This document shows positions 1 to 9,857 of a stretch of 64,000 nucleotides of DNA, one piece after another. The first letter of the stretch is position 1. Each line of letters starts with the position of its first letter. Under the pieces are notes generated by a model, which saw nothing but the letters and a program-made list of their open reading frames with translations, searched no databases and had not been told where the DNA came from. The stretch covers positions 186,001 through 250,000 of the forward strand of contig UCFC01000024.1 of the NCBI GenBank assembly GCA_900471515.1, written 5' to 3'. The position numbers and the translations under genes were made by a program. This DNA is from Hyphomicrobiales bacterium (lineage in GTDB: Bacteria; Pseudomonadota; Alphaproteobacteria; Rhizobiales; Rhizobiaceae).

Positions 1-2
1 AA

Positions 3-1043
3 AGTGCGGCTGCCGTGCCAAAGATCCGCGAACGCCTGCTGCGCCTTGGCATGGACGTGCCGCTGATCGGCGATTTCCACTATATCGGCCACAAGCTGCT
101 GGCCGACCATCCGGCCTGCGCGGAAGCGCTGGCGAAATATCGCATCAATCCCGGCAATGTCGGCTTCAAGGACAAGAAGGACAAGCAGTTCGCCGAAATC
201 ATCGAGATGGCGATCCGCTACGACAAGCCGGTGCGCATCGGCGTCAACTGGGGTTCGCTCGATCAGGAACTGCTGACCCAGCTGATGGACAAGAACCAGG
301 CGGAGGGCTCGCCGCTTTCGGCGCGCCAAGTGACGCATGAGGCGATCGTGCAGTCGGCGTTGCTTTCAGCCCAGCTTGCCGAAGAGATCGGTCTGCCGCG
401 CAACCGCATCATCCTGTCGGCCAAGGTCAGCCAGGTGCAGGATCTGATCGCGGTGAATTCCATGCTGGCCGAACGCTCCAACCATGCGCTCCATCTCGGC
501 CTGACCGAGGCCGGCATGGGCACGAAGGGCATCGTCGCCTCTTCGGCTGCCATGGGCTATGTGCTGCAGAACGGCATCGGCGATACGATCCGCATTTCGC
601 TGACGCCGGAACCGAACGGCGACCGCACGCGCGAGGTGCAGGTGGCGCAGGAGCTGCTGCAGGTCATGGGTTTTCGCCAGTTCGTGCCTGTTGTTGCGGC
701 CTGTCCCGGCTGCGGACGCACGACCTCGACGGTATTCCAGGAGCTTGCCCAGAACATTCAGAACGACATCCGCAAGAATATGCCGGTCTGGCGCGAGAAA
801 TATCCGGGCGTGGAAGCGCTGAACGTCGCCGTCATGGGCTGCATCGTCAACGGTCCGGGCGAGAGCAAGCATGCCGATATCGGCATCTCGCTGCCCGGCA
901 CCGGCGAGACGCCGGCCGCTCCGGTCTTCATCGACGGCAAGAAGGCGCTGACGCTGCGCGGGCCGAACATCGCTTCGGATTTTGAAGCGCTTGTCATCGA
1001 CTATATCGAGAAGCGTTTCGGCAGGAAGACAGCGGCGGAGTAA
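3..1043 (+). CDS. ispG: 4-hydroxy-3-methylbut-2-enyl diphosphate synthase (IspG/GcpE), 5'-truncated
   Basis: Catalyses the penultimate step of the MEP isoprenoid pathway, converting cyclic methylerythritol diphosphate to HMBPP, using a [4Fe-4S] cluster. The open frame runs from the window edge (first full codon at 3) for 346 codons. The visible part holds the GcpE core, including [15 protein letters not shown] and the C-terminal cluster region with CPGCGRTTS and the conserved CIVNGPGE Cys/Glu. Alphaproteobacterial IspG is usually about 415-420 residues, so some 70 N-terminal residues lie outside the window. The stop codon abuts the stop of the convergent TetR gene. The family assignment is certain; only the start is missing. 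Confidence 0.97.
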   Translation, partial: SAAAVPKIRERLLRLGMDVPLIGDFHYIGHKLLADHPACAEALAKYRINPGNVGFKDKKDKQFAEIIEMAIRYDKPVRIGVNWGSLDQELLTQLMDKNQAEGSPLSARQVTHEAIVQSALLSAQLAEEIGLPRNRIILSAKVSQVQDLIAVNSMLAERSNHALHLGLTEAGMGTKGIVASSAAMGYVLQNGIGDTIRISLTPEPNGDRTREVQVAQELLQVMGFRQFVPVVAACPGCGRTTSTVFQELAQNIQNDIRKNMPVWREKYPGVEALNVAVMGCIVNGPGESKHADIGISLPGTGETPAAPVFIDGKKALTLRGPNIASDFEALVIDYIEKRFGRKTAAE

Positions 1044-1655
1044 TCACTCCGCCTTCGTGCTTTCTGCCAACGCGCCGGCAAGCAAGGTCCTTGCGGCCCA
1101 GCGCAGGGTCTTTTCGGCTTCCTTCGGCTCCAGCTCGCAAATATCGCGCATCACCACCACCGACTCTATGCCCATGACGAGCGAGAGCGCGTTGACGAGG
1201 CGCTTGAACTCCTTTGGCGGTATTTCGCCTTCCAAAGGCGCCATCGCCTGTTTCAGCCAGTCGATGCGGCGGCCGCCACGACGAACCTGGCTGTCGCCGA
1301 CCGCCGAGCTGCCGAGCAGCGCGCGGAAGACGCTCTCATTGCCGAGCACCATCTGAAAGACGTCCGCAACCAGCTTGTCCAGCCGGTCCGCGACGGTTGC
1401 CGCGCCGGCATTGTCAGGCGCGGGCGCAACCTTGATCACATCGGCCACGCCATCCAGTACCGCTTCGCGGATGATCTCGTCCGGTGTCGAGAAGTAGCGA
1501 TAGGCGGTTGCCCTGGAGATCCCGGCCAAGTCGGCCACCTCGGCGACCGAGGGATGCCCCCCTTTTTCAATGATCTGTCGCGCCGCCCGCAACAGTTCCG
1601 TGCGGGTACGGCGCTTCTGGTTCACGCGCTCGAACTTTTTTTCTTGACTGTCCAT
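1044..1655 (-). CDS. TetR/AcrR family transcriptional regulator
   Basis: A 203-residue repressor-type protein. The N-terminal helix-turn-helix lies near residues 30-65 (VAEVADLAGISRATAYRYFS), followed by a ligand-binding all-helical domain I cannot assign to a ligand. I start it at the ATG at 1655 because GAGG sits 5 nt upstream (1661-1664). An in-frame ATG at 1685 would put the palindrome 1668-1685 inside the coding region. It diverges from the cupin and DoxX genes, so it probably represses itself and that pair. The effector is unknown. Confidence 0.9.
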   Translation of the reverse strand: MDSQEKKFERVNQKRRTRTELLRAARQIIEKGGHPSVAEVADLAGISRATAYRYFSTPDEIIREAVLDGVADVIKVAPAPDNAGAATVADRLDKLVADVFQMVLGNESVFRALLGSSAVGDSQVRRGGRRIDWLKQAMAPLEGEIPPKEFKRLVNALSLVMGIESVVVMRDICELEPKEAEKTLRWAARTLLAGALAESTKAE

Positions 1656-1667
1656 TTTTGCCTCGTT

Positions 1668-1685
1668 ATGAGATTTTAGTCTCAT
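1668..1685. promoter_or_regulatory. Palindromic operator candidate between TetR gene and cupin gene
   Basis: ATGAGA and TCTCAT form perfect 6-bp inverted arms around a 6-bp spacer in the 71-bp divergent gap. The position just upstream of the TetR start and 42 bp before the cupin start suits autoregulation plus control of the divergent cupin-DoxX unit. Binding by this TetR is inferred from position only. Confidence 0.55.
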
Positions 1686-1726
1686 TAAGAGTTGAGTGTA
1701 TCACAAACTATTTGGAGCACAAGGCA

Positions 1727-2212
1727 ATGAATTCCACACCTTCCTTCAAGACGGGCGCAGCGGCACCGATGACCGTCCACTTCCTCGGCAACATCCTCAC
1801 CTTCCGCGCCCGCTATGCGGATACGAAAGGCAGCTTTACCGTGATCGAAGTCTATACCGCGCCGAATGCCGGCCCGCCGCCGCATACGCAGACCGATCAG
1901 GAAGCCTTTCTGGTTCTCGAAGGCCGCTACGAGATCATCGTCGGCGACGAGACGAAGCATTGCGGCCCGGGCGATTTCGTTCATGTCTCGCCGGGCGTCA
2001 TGCACAGTTTCCGCAATATCGACAACAAGCCGTCGCGCATGCTGCTGATCAATTTCCCCGGCGACCTGCACGAGGAATTCTTCGTGGCCGTCGGCGATCC
2101 GCTCGCGCCGGGAACGACGACCTTCCCGCCCATGGGCGTTCCCGATGTCGGCAAGATCGTCGAGACGGCCGCCAGGTTCGGCATCGACATTCCGCTTCCG
2201 CCCATGGGCTGA
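1727..2212 (+). CDS. Cupin domain-containing protein
   Basis: A 161-residue single-domain cupin. The first motif is seen as PPPHTQTDQEAFLVLEG (about residues 46-62) and the second as GDFVHVSPGVMHSFRN (about residues 85-100), giving His and Glu/Gln side chains for a metal site. The substrate is unknown; such small cupins are often quercetinase-like or sugar-binding. I start at the ATG at 1727 because GGAG lies at 1714-1717, 9 nt upstream; an upstream in-frame start at 1658 would overlap the operator. It is followed after 22 bp by the DoxX gene, and the two probably form one TetR-controlled transcript. Confidence 0.85.
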   Translation: MNSTPSFKTGAAAPMTVHFLGNILTFRARYADTKGSFTVIEVYTAPNAGPPPHTQTDQEAFLVLEGRYEIIVGDETKHCGPGDFVHVSPGVMHSFRNIDNKPSRMLLINFPGDLHEEFFVAVGDPLAPGTTTFPPMGVPDVGKIVETAARFGIDIPLPPMG

Positions 2213-2234
2213 GCATCATCGAAGGGGAGCGATC

Positions 2235-2672
2235 ATGACACCCGATTTCATCAACCGGCTGCTGGCATCTGCCATCACCAGGCTTTTCGCCCGCATTCTC
2301 CTGACCCTGATGTTCTGGTCGAGCGGGCTTGCCAAGCTTTTCGACTTCAACACGGCGCTTGCCGAGATGGAGCGCTACGGGCTTTCGCCGGCAGCGCCGG
2401 TCGCGCTTGCCGTCATCTTCGTACAGCTCGTCGGATCGGCGCTGGTCATATCAGGGCGCTACGTCTGGCTCGGGGCCGGCGCCCTCGGCGTCTTCACCGT
2501 GCTGACCATTCCGATCGCTCACGCCTTCTGGGGCATGAGCGGCGAGGCGGCGTTTCTCGAGATGATGTTTGCGATCGAGCATCTGAGCGTGATCGGCGGA
2601 CTTGTGGTCGTGGCGATCCTGATGCGGCAGTCCTCACCCGCGAAAGAAACGGGGCATTTCGCACGCGCCTGA
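2235..2672 (+). CDS. DoxX family integral membrane protein
   Basis: A 145-residue inner membrane protein with four predicted hydrophobic helices. The pattern is typical of DoxX: an N-terminal LTLMFWSSGLAKLFDF segment, a central AVIFVQLVGSALVISG helix and a C-terminal pair. The family has been linked to quinone or thiosulfate redox chemistry and thiol stress, but no function can be read from the sequence. The ATG at 2235 is preceded by GGGGAG at 2225-2230. Its partner is the upstream cupin gene; both are probably controlled by the divergent TetR. Confidence 0.85.
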   Translation: MTPDFINRLLASAITRLFARILLTLMFWSSGLAKLFDFNTALAEMERYGLSPAAPVALAVIFVQLVGSALVISGRYVWLGAGALGVFTVLTIPIAHAFWGMSGEAAFLEMMFAIEHLSVIGGLVVVAILMRQSSPAKETGHFARA

Positions 2673-2697
2673 CAGGCAATGGGTGGGGCAGGGAGGG

Positions 2698-2726
2698 GGC
2701 GTCGCGCAAGCGGCGCCTCTTCTGTT
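2698..2726 (+). terminator. Weak intrinsic terminator after DoxX
   Basis: GGCGTCGC and GCGGCGCC pair over 8 bp (one GU) around a GCAA tetraloop at 2698-2717, followed by a broken T-rich run TCTTCTGTT. It lies between two convergent genes. The T tract is poor, so efficiency is uncertain. Confidence 0.4.
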
Positions 2727-2729
2727 GCG

Positions 2730-3644
2730 TCAGCTTTTTCGTTCGGCGATGAAACGGGCCGTGGCAACCAGCGCCGCGGCATGTTCGCCATAGGGGGAAA
2801 GCAAAGTTTCCGCATCCTCGACATGCCGGCGCAGCTGTTTTTCAGCCCATTCCATCCCGTGCATCGCCACCAGTGTTCCCTTGCCGCGGGCAGCGTCCTT
2901 GCCGGTTGCCTTGCCCATCGTCTTGATGTCCGAGGTCAGGTCGAGGATATCGTCGGCAAGCTGGAAGGCGAGGCCGATCTTCTCGCCGAAACGGCGCAGG
3001 CGCTGCCGGTCGTCTGCGGAAGCGCCGGCGACGATGGCGCCGGCCTCGCAAGCAAAGCGGATCAGCGCCCCCGTCTTCATGGCCTGCAGGCGGATGATGC
3101 CGGCCTCGTCGGGCGCCTGTTTTTCCGCCGCGAGATCGAGCGCCTGGCCGCCGGCCATGCCGCCGAGGCCGGCAGCACGGGCGAGCGCCAGCACGAGTTC
3201 CGTCTTGGCCCGGTCCGGCAGGTCCGTTTCGGGCGCGGCAATGACATCGAAAGCGTAGGTCAGGAGGCTGTCGCCGGCGAGGATCGCGGTCGCCTCGTCG
3301 AACTGGATATGCACGGTCGGCTTGCCGCGTCGCAGATCGTCATCGTCCATCGCCGGAAGGTCGTCGTGAACGAGCGAATAACAATGAATGCATTCGAGGG
3401 CCGCTCCGACACGCAAGGCCGCCTGCCTGTTGCCGCCGAGAAGGGCCGCACTTTCCACGACAAGGAAGGGTCGCAGGCGCTTGCCGCCGTTGAGCACGGC
3501 ATAATGCATGGCGCCGCGCAGGAGATCCGGACGGGCGATCTCGTCGGACAGGACCGCCGCAGACAGCAACTCGTCAAGCAGCGCCTCGACCTCGGCAGCG
3601 CCGCTTTTCAACCGTGTCTCGAATGTTTCCCGTTTGGCGTCCAT
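2730..3644 (-). CDS. ispA: Farnesyl diphosphate synthase (polyprenyl synthetase family)
   Basis: Condenses IPP with DMAPP and GPP to make farnesyl diphosphate. The protein is 304 residues. The first Asp-rich motif is DDLPAMDDD at residues 94-102 and the second is DDILD at 231-235, with GGKRLRP at about 53-59. The sequence before the first motif (YSLVHDD) is that of the bacterial short-chain enzyme rather than of longer-chain synthases. I use the ATG at 3644; an upstream in-frame codon would add 12 residues not typical of the family. It stands alone, convergent with DoxX and divergent from mtgA. GGPP synthesis cannot be excluded. Confidence 0.9.
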   Translation of the reverse strand: MDAKRETFETRLKSGAAEVEALLDELLSAAVLSDEIARPDLLRGAMHYAVLNGGKRLRPFLVVESAALLGGNRQAALRVGAALECIHCYSLVHDDLPAMDDDDLRRGKPTVHIQFDEATAILAGDSLLTYAFDVIAAPETDLPDRAKTELVLALARAAGLGGMAGGQALDLAAEKQAPDEAGIIRLQAMKTGALIRFACEAGAIVAGASADDRQRLRRFGEKIGLAFQLADDILDLTSDIKTMGKATGKDAARGKGTLVAMHGMEWAEKQLRRHVEDAETLLSPYGEHAAALVATARFIAERKS

Positions 3645-3778
3645 GCGCGCTCTTTGGCACGACGGAACGGCTGCTGGCAACGGAATTGTCGATCACCGCT
3701 CCAAGATTTCAGCTGTGCTCTGGCAATGCGGGTTTACAGGCGGTATGACAACGGCGAGGGCGAAAACGGACTGGGACA

Positions 3779-4516
3779 TTGGATATAGCGCCGGAGACAG
3801 AGGAGAGCGCCGAGGCGCCGGTTCGCCGGCGCTGGTTTGGAGACCGCCAGGTGCTGAAGCGCATCGTTCTTGCCGTGCTGGCCGTGCTGCTTTTGCCTTA
3901 CGTCCTGATCTTCCTCTATCTTCTGCCCTTCATCCATCCGGTTTCGACGCTGATGTTGCGGGATTTCGTGCTCCTGCGCGGTTATGACCGGCAGTGGGTG
4001 TCGATCGACGATGTCGCGCCTGTTCTCGTCCAATCAGTGATGATGTCGGAGGACGGCCAATATTGTTTCCACGGCGGCGTCGACTGGGGCGAGATGCGCA
4101 TGCTGGTCGAAGATACGCTGCAGGGCCAGGAAACGCGTGGCGGCAGCACGATCCCCATGCAGACGGCGAAGAACCTCTTCCTTTGGAACAGCCGCTCCTT
4201 CATCCGCAAGGGATTGGAACTGCCGCTCGCGGTTGCCTCCGACTTCGTCTGGTCGAAGCGGCGGCTGATGGAGATCTACCTCAATATCGCCGAGTGGGGT
4301 CCCGGCATTTACGGCATCGAGGCCGCGGCGCAGCATCACTTCAAGGTGCCGGCCGCCAAGCTCACCCGCCGGCAGGCATCGCTTCTGGCGGTTTCCCTGC
4401 CGAATCCGATCGACCGCAATGCCGGAAAACCCGGGCGGGGTCTGCGGCGGCTGGCGGGCGTGATCGAGCGACGGGCTCAAGGTTCGGGCGATTACATCAA
4501 ATGCATCTATGATTGA
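3779..4516 (+). CDS. mtgA: Monofunctional peptidoglycan transglycosylase
   Basis: A GT51 glycosyltransferase that polymerises lipid II into glycan strands at the inner membrane. The 245-residue protein has a basic N-terminus, one transmembrane helix at about residues 24-46, then GT51 motifs: [14 protein letters not shown] with the catalytic Glu, [14 protein letters not shown], and [24 protein letters not shown]. There is no transpeptidase domain, so it is MtgA rather than a class A PBP. No ATG or GTG lies between the upstream in-frame stop at 3746 and the membrane helix that would keep the full N-terminus, so a TTG start at 3779 is the best choice. No strong Shine-Dalgarno sequence is visible. 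Confidence 0.9.
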   Translation: MDIAPETEESAEAPVRRRWFGDRQVLKRIVLAVLAVLLLPYVLIFLYLLPFIHPVSTLMLRDFVLLRGYDRQWVSIDDVAPVLVQSVMMSEDGQYCFHGGVDWGEMRMLVEDTLQGQETRGGSTIPMQTAKNLFLWNSRSFIRKGLELPLAVASDFVWSKRRLMEIYLNIAEWGPGIYGIEAAAQHHFKVPAAKLTRRQASLLAVSLPNPIDRNAGKPGRGLRRLAGVIERRAQGSGDYIKCIYD

Positions 4517-4612
4517 TATCAGAACTTGTCGTTGGAAGCGGCAAGCGTCATCTGACATTCTTGGTCCTGCCATAAGGGTGAAAGCAGCACCAACGGAAGC
4601 CCTGAGTCGCCC

Positions 4613-5335
4613 ATGACGTCAACGATACTTTCCCCCGAACTTCTTCAATATTCCAGGACGCACAATCCCCATCCGCCGGCGCATCTGGGCACGCGCTACC
4701 GCAAGGTCGGCGGCTTCCTGCCGGAGCAGGGCAACACGATCGTCTGCCACCCGGTAAAGGGCTCGCAGACACAACGGACGCTGATCGCGGCGCGCGAAAA
4801 ATATCTGGCGATGCCAGAAGCGCCGCAGTTTCTCTTCACGCCGATCACAAGCCTCCACATGACGCTTTTCGAGGGCGTTATCGAGGGCCGCCGTGCGGAG
4901 AATTTCTGGCCCGCCGACATTCCCCTGGAAACGCCGATCGACGACATGACCGAGCTTATGGCGGCGCGGCTCGAAGGGTTCTCGGTGTTCGAGCCTTTCA
5001 AGGTTGCCGTCGTCAATGCACGGCCGACCGGCCTGCTCGTCGAAGGGGCAACGGCGGCAGACCGCAAGGTGATGCGCGCCTGGCGGGATGCGTTTGCCGA
5101 TCTTCTGGGTTATCGTCAGCCCAACCACGACGACTACAAGTTCCACATGACCTTCGCCTACGCGATCGAGCGACTGGAAGACGAGGCGCTGGCGCGCTGG
5201 CAGGCCATGCTCGACGAGGTGACGGAGGATATCCGCCGGCAGGCTCCGGTATTCGAGCTGATGCCCCCGGCCTTCTGCGTGTTCGAGGACATGAACCATT
5301 TCCACGAACTGCTGATTTTCGATTTCGAACCCTGA
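4613..5335 (+). CDS. DUF1868 protein, 2H phosphoesterase-like
   Basis: A 240-residue cytoplasmic protein with two HxT motifs, SLHMTLFEG (about 82-90) and FHMTFAYAIE (about 178-187). These are the signature of the 2H phosphoesterase fold (cyclic phosphodiesterase or RNA ligase type). The domain matches what I know of DUF1868, for which no substrate is established. It is followed 11 nt later by the GST gene, with which it may be cotranscribed. The start at 4613 is the first ATG after mtgA; the ribosome-binding site is weak. Confidence 0.8.
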   Translation: MTSTILSPELLQYSRTHNPHPPAHLGTRYRKVGGFLPEQGNTIVCHPVKGSQTQRTLIAAREKYLAMPEAPQFLFTPITSLHMTLFEGVIEGRRAENFWPADIPLETPIDDMTELMAARLEGFSVFEPFKVAVVNARPTGLLVEGATAADRKVMRAWRDAFADLLGYRQPNHDDYKFHMTFAYAIERLEDEALARWQAMLDEVTEDIRRQAPVFELMPPAFCVFEDMNHFHELLIFDFEP

Positions 5336-5346
5336 CAGGAAATCAC

Positions 5347-5994
5347 ATGGACAAGCTGACGCTTTATATCGCCAACAAGAACTATTCTTCCTGGTCCTTC
5401 CGGCCATGGATGGCGCTGACGGGCGTCGGCATCGATTTCGAAGAGGTGCTGATCCCCTTCGATTATCCAAACGGCAATCCCAACATCAAGGCCGTATCGC
5501 CGAGCGGCCATGTGCCCTTGCTGCAGCATGGCGGACTGAGGATCTGGGAATCCTTCGCCATCATCGAATATGCGGCGGAGCTTTTTCCTGAAGCCGGATT
5601 GCTGCCGGAGGACCGTGCCGGTCGGGCGCTTGCGCGGTCGGTTTGCATGGAGATGATGTCGAGCTTCCGGGCGCTGCGCAGCGCCTGCCCGATGAATATC
5701 CGCCGGCCGAAGGGCAGGATTGCGCTGCCGGACGGCGTTTCGGCCGATGTCATCAGGATCGAAACGATCTGGCGCGACCTGCTGCAGGCATCCGGCGGGC
5801 CTTTCCTGTTCGGTGCCTTCAGCGGCGTGGATGCGATGTTTGCGCCCGTCGTCAACCGCTTCGATGTCTACGATCTCGTCGGGAGCGCCGATATCCTGGC
5901 CTATATGGATGCGATGAAGGCGCACCCGGCCTGGCGGAAATGGGAAGAGGCCGCGCGTGCCGAGCCGTGGATCGTGCCGGAAGACGAGGTCTGA
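5347..5994 (+). CDS. Glutathione S-transferase family protein
   Basis: A 215-residue protein with an N-terminal thioredoxin-like domain (about 1-80) containing NKNYSSWSFRPWMAL, where the Ser/Ser pair stands at the usual catalytic position. The cis-Pro and glutathione-binding region follow as SGHVPLLQHGG and WESFAIIEYAAE, then an all-helical C-terminal domain. Role is presumably conjugation or reduction of an unknown electrophile. AGGA immediately before ATG (5336-5340) gives a plausible start. It lies 11 nt after the DUF1868 gene. Confidence 0.9.
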   Translation: MDKLTLYIANKNYSSWSFRPWMALTGVGIDFEEVLIPFDYPNGNPNIKAVSPSGHVPLLQHGGLRIWESFAIIEYAAELFPEAGLLPEDRAGRALARSVCMEMMSSFRALRSACPMNIRRPKGRIALPDGVSADVIRIETIWRDLLQASGGPFLFGAFSGVDAMFAPVVNRFDVYDLVGSADILAYMDAMKAHPAWRKWEEAARAEPWIVPEDEV

Positions 5995-6150
5995 ACGGGG
6001 AATCAGCGGCATCGCAAAAAATACATCTGGGGACTGGTCAAGACCGCGCCTTGCATGTATAAGCGCGCAAAATTTCCGAAATCGCGACATGTCCGTTTCG
6101 GCCGCCAGTCTGGCCGTGGAGATGTTTTGCCCGCAAGTGGAGTAAGAGAA

Positions 6151-6336
6151 ATGGCTGTACCGAAGAGAAAAACAAGCCCGTCCAAGCGCGGTATGCGCCG
6201 TTCGGCTGATGCACTGAAGGCTCCGACCTATGTCGAAGACAAGAACTCCGGCGAACTGCGTCGCCCGCATCATATCGATCTGAAGACCGGTATGTACCGT
6301 GGCCGTCAGGTTCTGACGCCGAAGGAAAACGCATAA
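6151..6336 (+). CDS. rpmF: 50S ribosomal protein L32
   Basis: A 61-residue basic protein beginning [18 protein letters not shown], the L32 N-terminus found across alphaproteobacteria. It is a component of the large subunit near the peptidyl transferase exit region. This lineage form lacks the zinc-binding Cys pairs seen in some L32 proteins. The start at 6151 follows GAGA with short spacing; a longer in-frame reading from 6055 would add an unconserved basic tail. A strong terminator follows at 6368. Confidence 0.97.
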   Translation: MAVPKRKTSPSKRGMRRSADALKAPTYVEDKNSGELRRPHHIDLKTGMYRGRQVLTPKENA

Positions 6337-6367
6337 TTCCTTATGCGGCTTGTCCGATGAAGTTTTG

Positions 6368-6397
6368 AAGGCCGGCTCGACGCCGGCCTTTTCTTTT
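6368..6397 (+). terminator. Intrinsic terminator of rpmF
   Basis: AAGGCCGGC and GCCGGCCTT form a perfect 9-bp stem (6368-6376 with 6382-6390) around TCGAC, followed by TTCTTTT. This is a textbook rho-independent terminator 31 bp after the rpmF stop. Confidence 0.9.
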
Positions 6398-6479
6398 CAG
6401 GATATTATAACCTTCGGTGTCTTGAAGTGCGGCGGTGATGTCGGGCAGTATTCCCGACAGTTCAGGGAGATCAGGCCGC

Positions 6480-6887
6480 ATGATGACCGTAATACCGCTG
6501 ATGGTTATACCTTTTATTCTTTACAATCTGGCGATGTTGGGCCTGTTGGGCGGCGGCGGTATTCCCGCGCTCCAGCACGACGTTATCGTGCTGTCGATGC
6601 TCTCGGGTGCGATCTGGAGCATGGCGCTCGGCGACCTCTTCATCGTCGTGGCGCTCGTCGTGCTCTTCTTCGAAATATTGAAGGCAACCCGGAACGGTTC
6701 CGGCAACCTCGTCAATCACATGCTGTCGATGCTGGTCTTCATCGCCTTCCTGGTCGAGTTTCTGCTCGTCCAGGATGCGGCGACCCAGGTCTTCTTCATT
6801 CTGATGACCATTGCGCTGATCGACGTGATCGGCGGCTTTGCGGTGTCGATCCGCAGCGCCGGCCGCGACGTCTCGATCGGCCTATAG
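6480..6887 (+). CDS. Small integral membrane protein of unknown function
   Basis: A 135-residue very hydrophobic protein with four predicted helices: about residues 2-24, 35-60, 75-97 and 102-122. I do not recognise a named domain. The start at 6480 (ATGATGACC) follows GGGAG at 6464-6468. An upstream in-frame ATG at 6435 is less likely because it lies over an inverted repeat (TGTCGGG and CCCGACA, 6439-6459). Its last two codons overlap the end of phaR on the other strand by 6 bp (CTATAG), so no terminator separates the convergent pair. Confidence 0.7.
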   Translation: MMTVIPLMVIPFILYNLAMLGLLGGGGIPALQHDVIVLSMLSGAIWSMALGDLFIVVALVVLFFEILKATRNGSGNLVNHMLSMLVFIAFLVEFLLVQDAATQVFFILMTIALIDVIGGFAVSIRSAGRDVSIGL

Positions 6888-7454
6888 GCTGTCGAGCTTG
6901 TTCTGCAGCGCGCGAAGCTGTTCCTTCAGCTCGTCGATATCCTTGGCCTCCGCCTTGCGCGTTTCCTTGGGCGGCGGCGTCATGAAGGGCGAGAACATCT
7001 GCATGGCCTGCTGGAACATTTCGGTGTTGCGGCGGACCTGATCCTCGACCATCTGCATGGGAAGCTGCAGGTTCTTGCCGAGCGGCGTTTCGCCGAAGGC
7101 GCGGTTCACCTGCTCGCGGATCTGTGCCTGCTGTTCGGTGAAGGCGCGCATGGAATGTTCAAGAAAGCTCGGAACGACCATCTGCATCTGGTCGCCGTAA
7201 TAGGTGATGAGCTGGCGGAGAAAGGAGATCGGAAGCAAGGTGTTGCCGGTCTTCGATTCCTGCTCGAAAATAATCTGGGTCAATACCGAATGCGTGATGT
7301 CGTCGCCGCTCTTTGCGTCCTGGACGACAAAGTCCTCCCCCTTCTTCACCATCTCCGCCAGGTCTTCCAGCGTCACGTAGGTGCTGGTGCCTGTATTATA
7401 GAGGCGGCGATTGGCATATTTTTTGATGACGATTTGACCTTCGGTCTTTGCCAT
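6882..7454 (-). CDS. phaR: Polyhydroxyalkanoate synthesis repressor PhaR
   Basis: A DNA- and PHB-binding regulator that controls phasin and PHB genes. The 190-residue protein begins with the PHB/PHA accumulation regulator domain (IVIKKYANRRLYNTGTSTYV, about 8-27), followed by FVVQDAKSGDDITHSVLTQII. A Met/Gln-rich middle and a C-terminal coiled coil (DELKEQLRALQNKL) follow. The start at 7454 is preceded by GGGAG; an in-frame reading from 7517 would add residues not part of the family. It is divergent from phaA with a 233-bp gap, the usual rhizobial arrangement. phaC is not in the window. Confidence 0.95.
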   Translation of the reverse strand: MAKTEGQIVIKKYANRRLYNTGTSTYVTLEDLAEMVKKGEDFVVQDAKSGDDITHSVLTQIIFEQESKTGNTLLPISFLRQLITYYGDQMQMVVPSFLEHSMRAFTEQQAQIREQVNRAFGETPLGKNLQLPMQMVEDQVRRNTEMFQQAMQMFSPFMTPPPKETRKAEAKDIDELKEQLRALQNKLDSL

Positions 7455-7669
7455 TATCAGTCTCCCGAACCCCGTCTGATTGTATGGATACTCCTCCGGT
7501 TGCGACTGTAGACGCAAAAGAAGGGTGGTGACAATCTCTTTGTGCGATGCGGCAAGCCCTTTCCTTTACGAGCAAATTCATTCTGGCGCGCTGCAACAAT
7601 GTGCCCCCGCCGTCTTGGCATTTGACTTGGGCCTGCAGCTTTGTCAGTTTCGACTTATATGTGTGATGA

Positions 7670-8869
<1,200 letters not shown>

Positions 8870-8894
8870 ATAGCGTACGATGCATGTTTCTTGA

Positions 8895-8914
8895 GGCCCG
8901 CCCGAGAGCGGGCT
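8895..8914 (+). other. Intercistronic hairpin between phaA and phaB
   Basis: GCCCGC and GCGGGC pair (8896-8901 with 8908-8913, plus a GU at the base) around CCGAGA. No T tract follows, so it looks like a processing or stability element rather than a full terminator. Confidence 0.45.
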
Positions 8915-8936
8915 GACAACAAAAGGGGAGCGGAAC

Positions 8937-9662
8937 ATGAGCAGAGTGGCTCTGGTCACTGGGGGTACGCGCGGCATTGGCGCGGCAATTTCGATGGCGC
9001 TCAAGAATGCCGGCTATCGAGTGGCCGCCAACTATGCCGGCAATGAGGAAAAGGCGAGAGCATTTCACGATGCCACCGGTGTTCCGGCCTTCAGGTGGGA
9101 CGTCTCCGACTACGACGCCTGCGGCGAGGGCATAGCGAAAGTCCAGGCCGAACTCGGGCCGGTCGAGATCCTCGTCAACAATGCCGGCATCACGCGCGAC
9201 GCGATGTTCCACAAGATGACGCCGCAGCAATGGCACGAGGTCATCAACACCAATCTCACCGGCCTGTTCAACATGACGCACCATGTCTGGAACGGCATGC
9301 GTGACCGCAGCTTCGGCCGTATCGTCAACATATCTTCCATCAACGGCCAGAAGGGTCAGATGGGGCAGGTGAACTATTCGGCCGCAAAAGCCGGCGACCT
9401 TGGATTTACCAAGGCGCTTGCCCAGGAAGGCGCCGTCAAGAACATCACCGTCAATGCCATCTGCCCCGGTTATATCGGGACGGAGATGGTGCGTGCGGTG
9501 CCGGAAAAGGTGCTCAACGAGAAGATCATTCCGCAAATCCCGGTCGGGCGCCTGGGCGAACCCGAGGAGATCGCGCGCTGCGTAACCTTCCTCGTTTCCG
9601 ATGATGCCGGTTTCATTACCGGTTCGACGCTGACGGCCAATGGCGGCCAGTTCTTCGTCTGA
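8937..9662 (+). CDS. phaB: Acetoacetyl-CoA reductase
   Basis: NADPH-dependent reduction of acetoacetyl-CoA to (R)-3-hydroxybutyryl-CoA, the PHB monomer. The 241-residue short-chain dehydrogenase has TGGTRGIG (residues 8-15) for cofactor binding, NNAG at 81-84, catalytic Ser134, Tyr147 and Lys151 (YSAAK), and the PhaB-type CPGYIGTEMV. AGGGGAG lies 7 nt before the ATG. It is cotranscribed with phaA, probably through the intervening hairpin. Confidence 0.96.
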   Translation: MSRVALVTGGTRGIGAAISMALKNAGYRVAANYAGNEEKARAFHDATGVPAFRWDVSDYDACGEGIAKVQAELGPVEILVNNAGITRDAMFHKMTPQQWHEVINTNLTGLFNMTHHVWNGMRDRSFGRIVNISSINGQKGQMGQVNYSAAKAGDLGFTKALAQEGAVKNITVNAICPGYIGTEMVRAVPEKVLNEKIIPQIPVGRLGEPEEIARCVTFLVSDDAGFITGSTLTANGGQFFV

Positions 9663-9664
9663 GC

Positions 9665-9790
9665 CTATTTCTTCTGGCTGTGGGCATAGCTGTTCGGGAA
9701 GCTGCCGGTACCGTCATAGGGGCCGGCAGACGCACCATAGGCCGCAAGGGCGATGGTGATGAGGGCAGCGATTGCGATGATCCTGTTCAT
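9665..9790 (-). CDS. 41-residue exported peptide
   Basis: A short frame with start ATG at 9790 and a strong GGGGAGAA ribosome-binding site 7 nt upstream. The product begins MNRIIAIAALITIALAAYG and has a signal peptide with a likely cleavage after ASA, leaving a mature peptide of about 19 residues rich in Gly, Ser, Tyr and Lys. It resembles the many tiny secreted proteins of rhizobia, but I cannot assign a family. It lies 2 bp from the end of phaB in the opposite direction. The ribosome-binding site and signal sequence are the case for it being real. Confidence 0.6.
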   Translation of the reverse strand: MNRIIAIAALITIALAAYGASAGPYDGTGSFPNSYAHSQKK

Positions 9791-9857
9791 ATTCGCTTCT
9801 CCCCGGGGACGGCTGCTCGGATAGCAGCTGCCACGCTGCTCCGGTTTCGTCGATAGG

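Noticed and set aside
2679-3788. 369-codon plus-strand frame opposite ispA
   Set aside because: It is the antisense shadow of a clear polyprenyl synthetase; the GC-rich codon pattern opens the opposite frame and the product has no recognisable domain.
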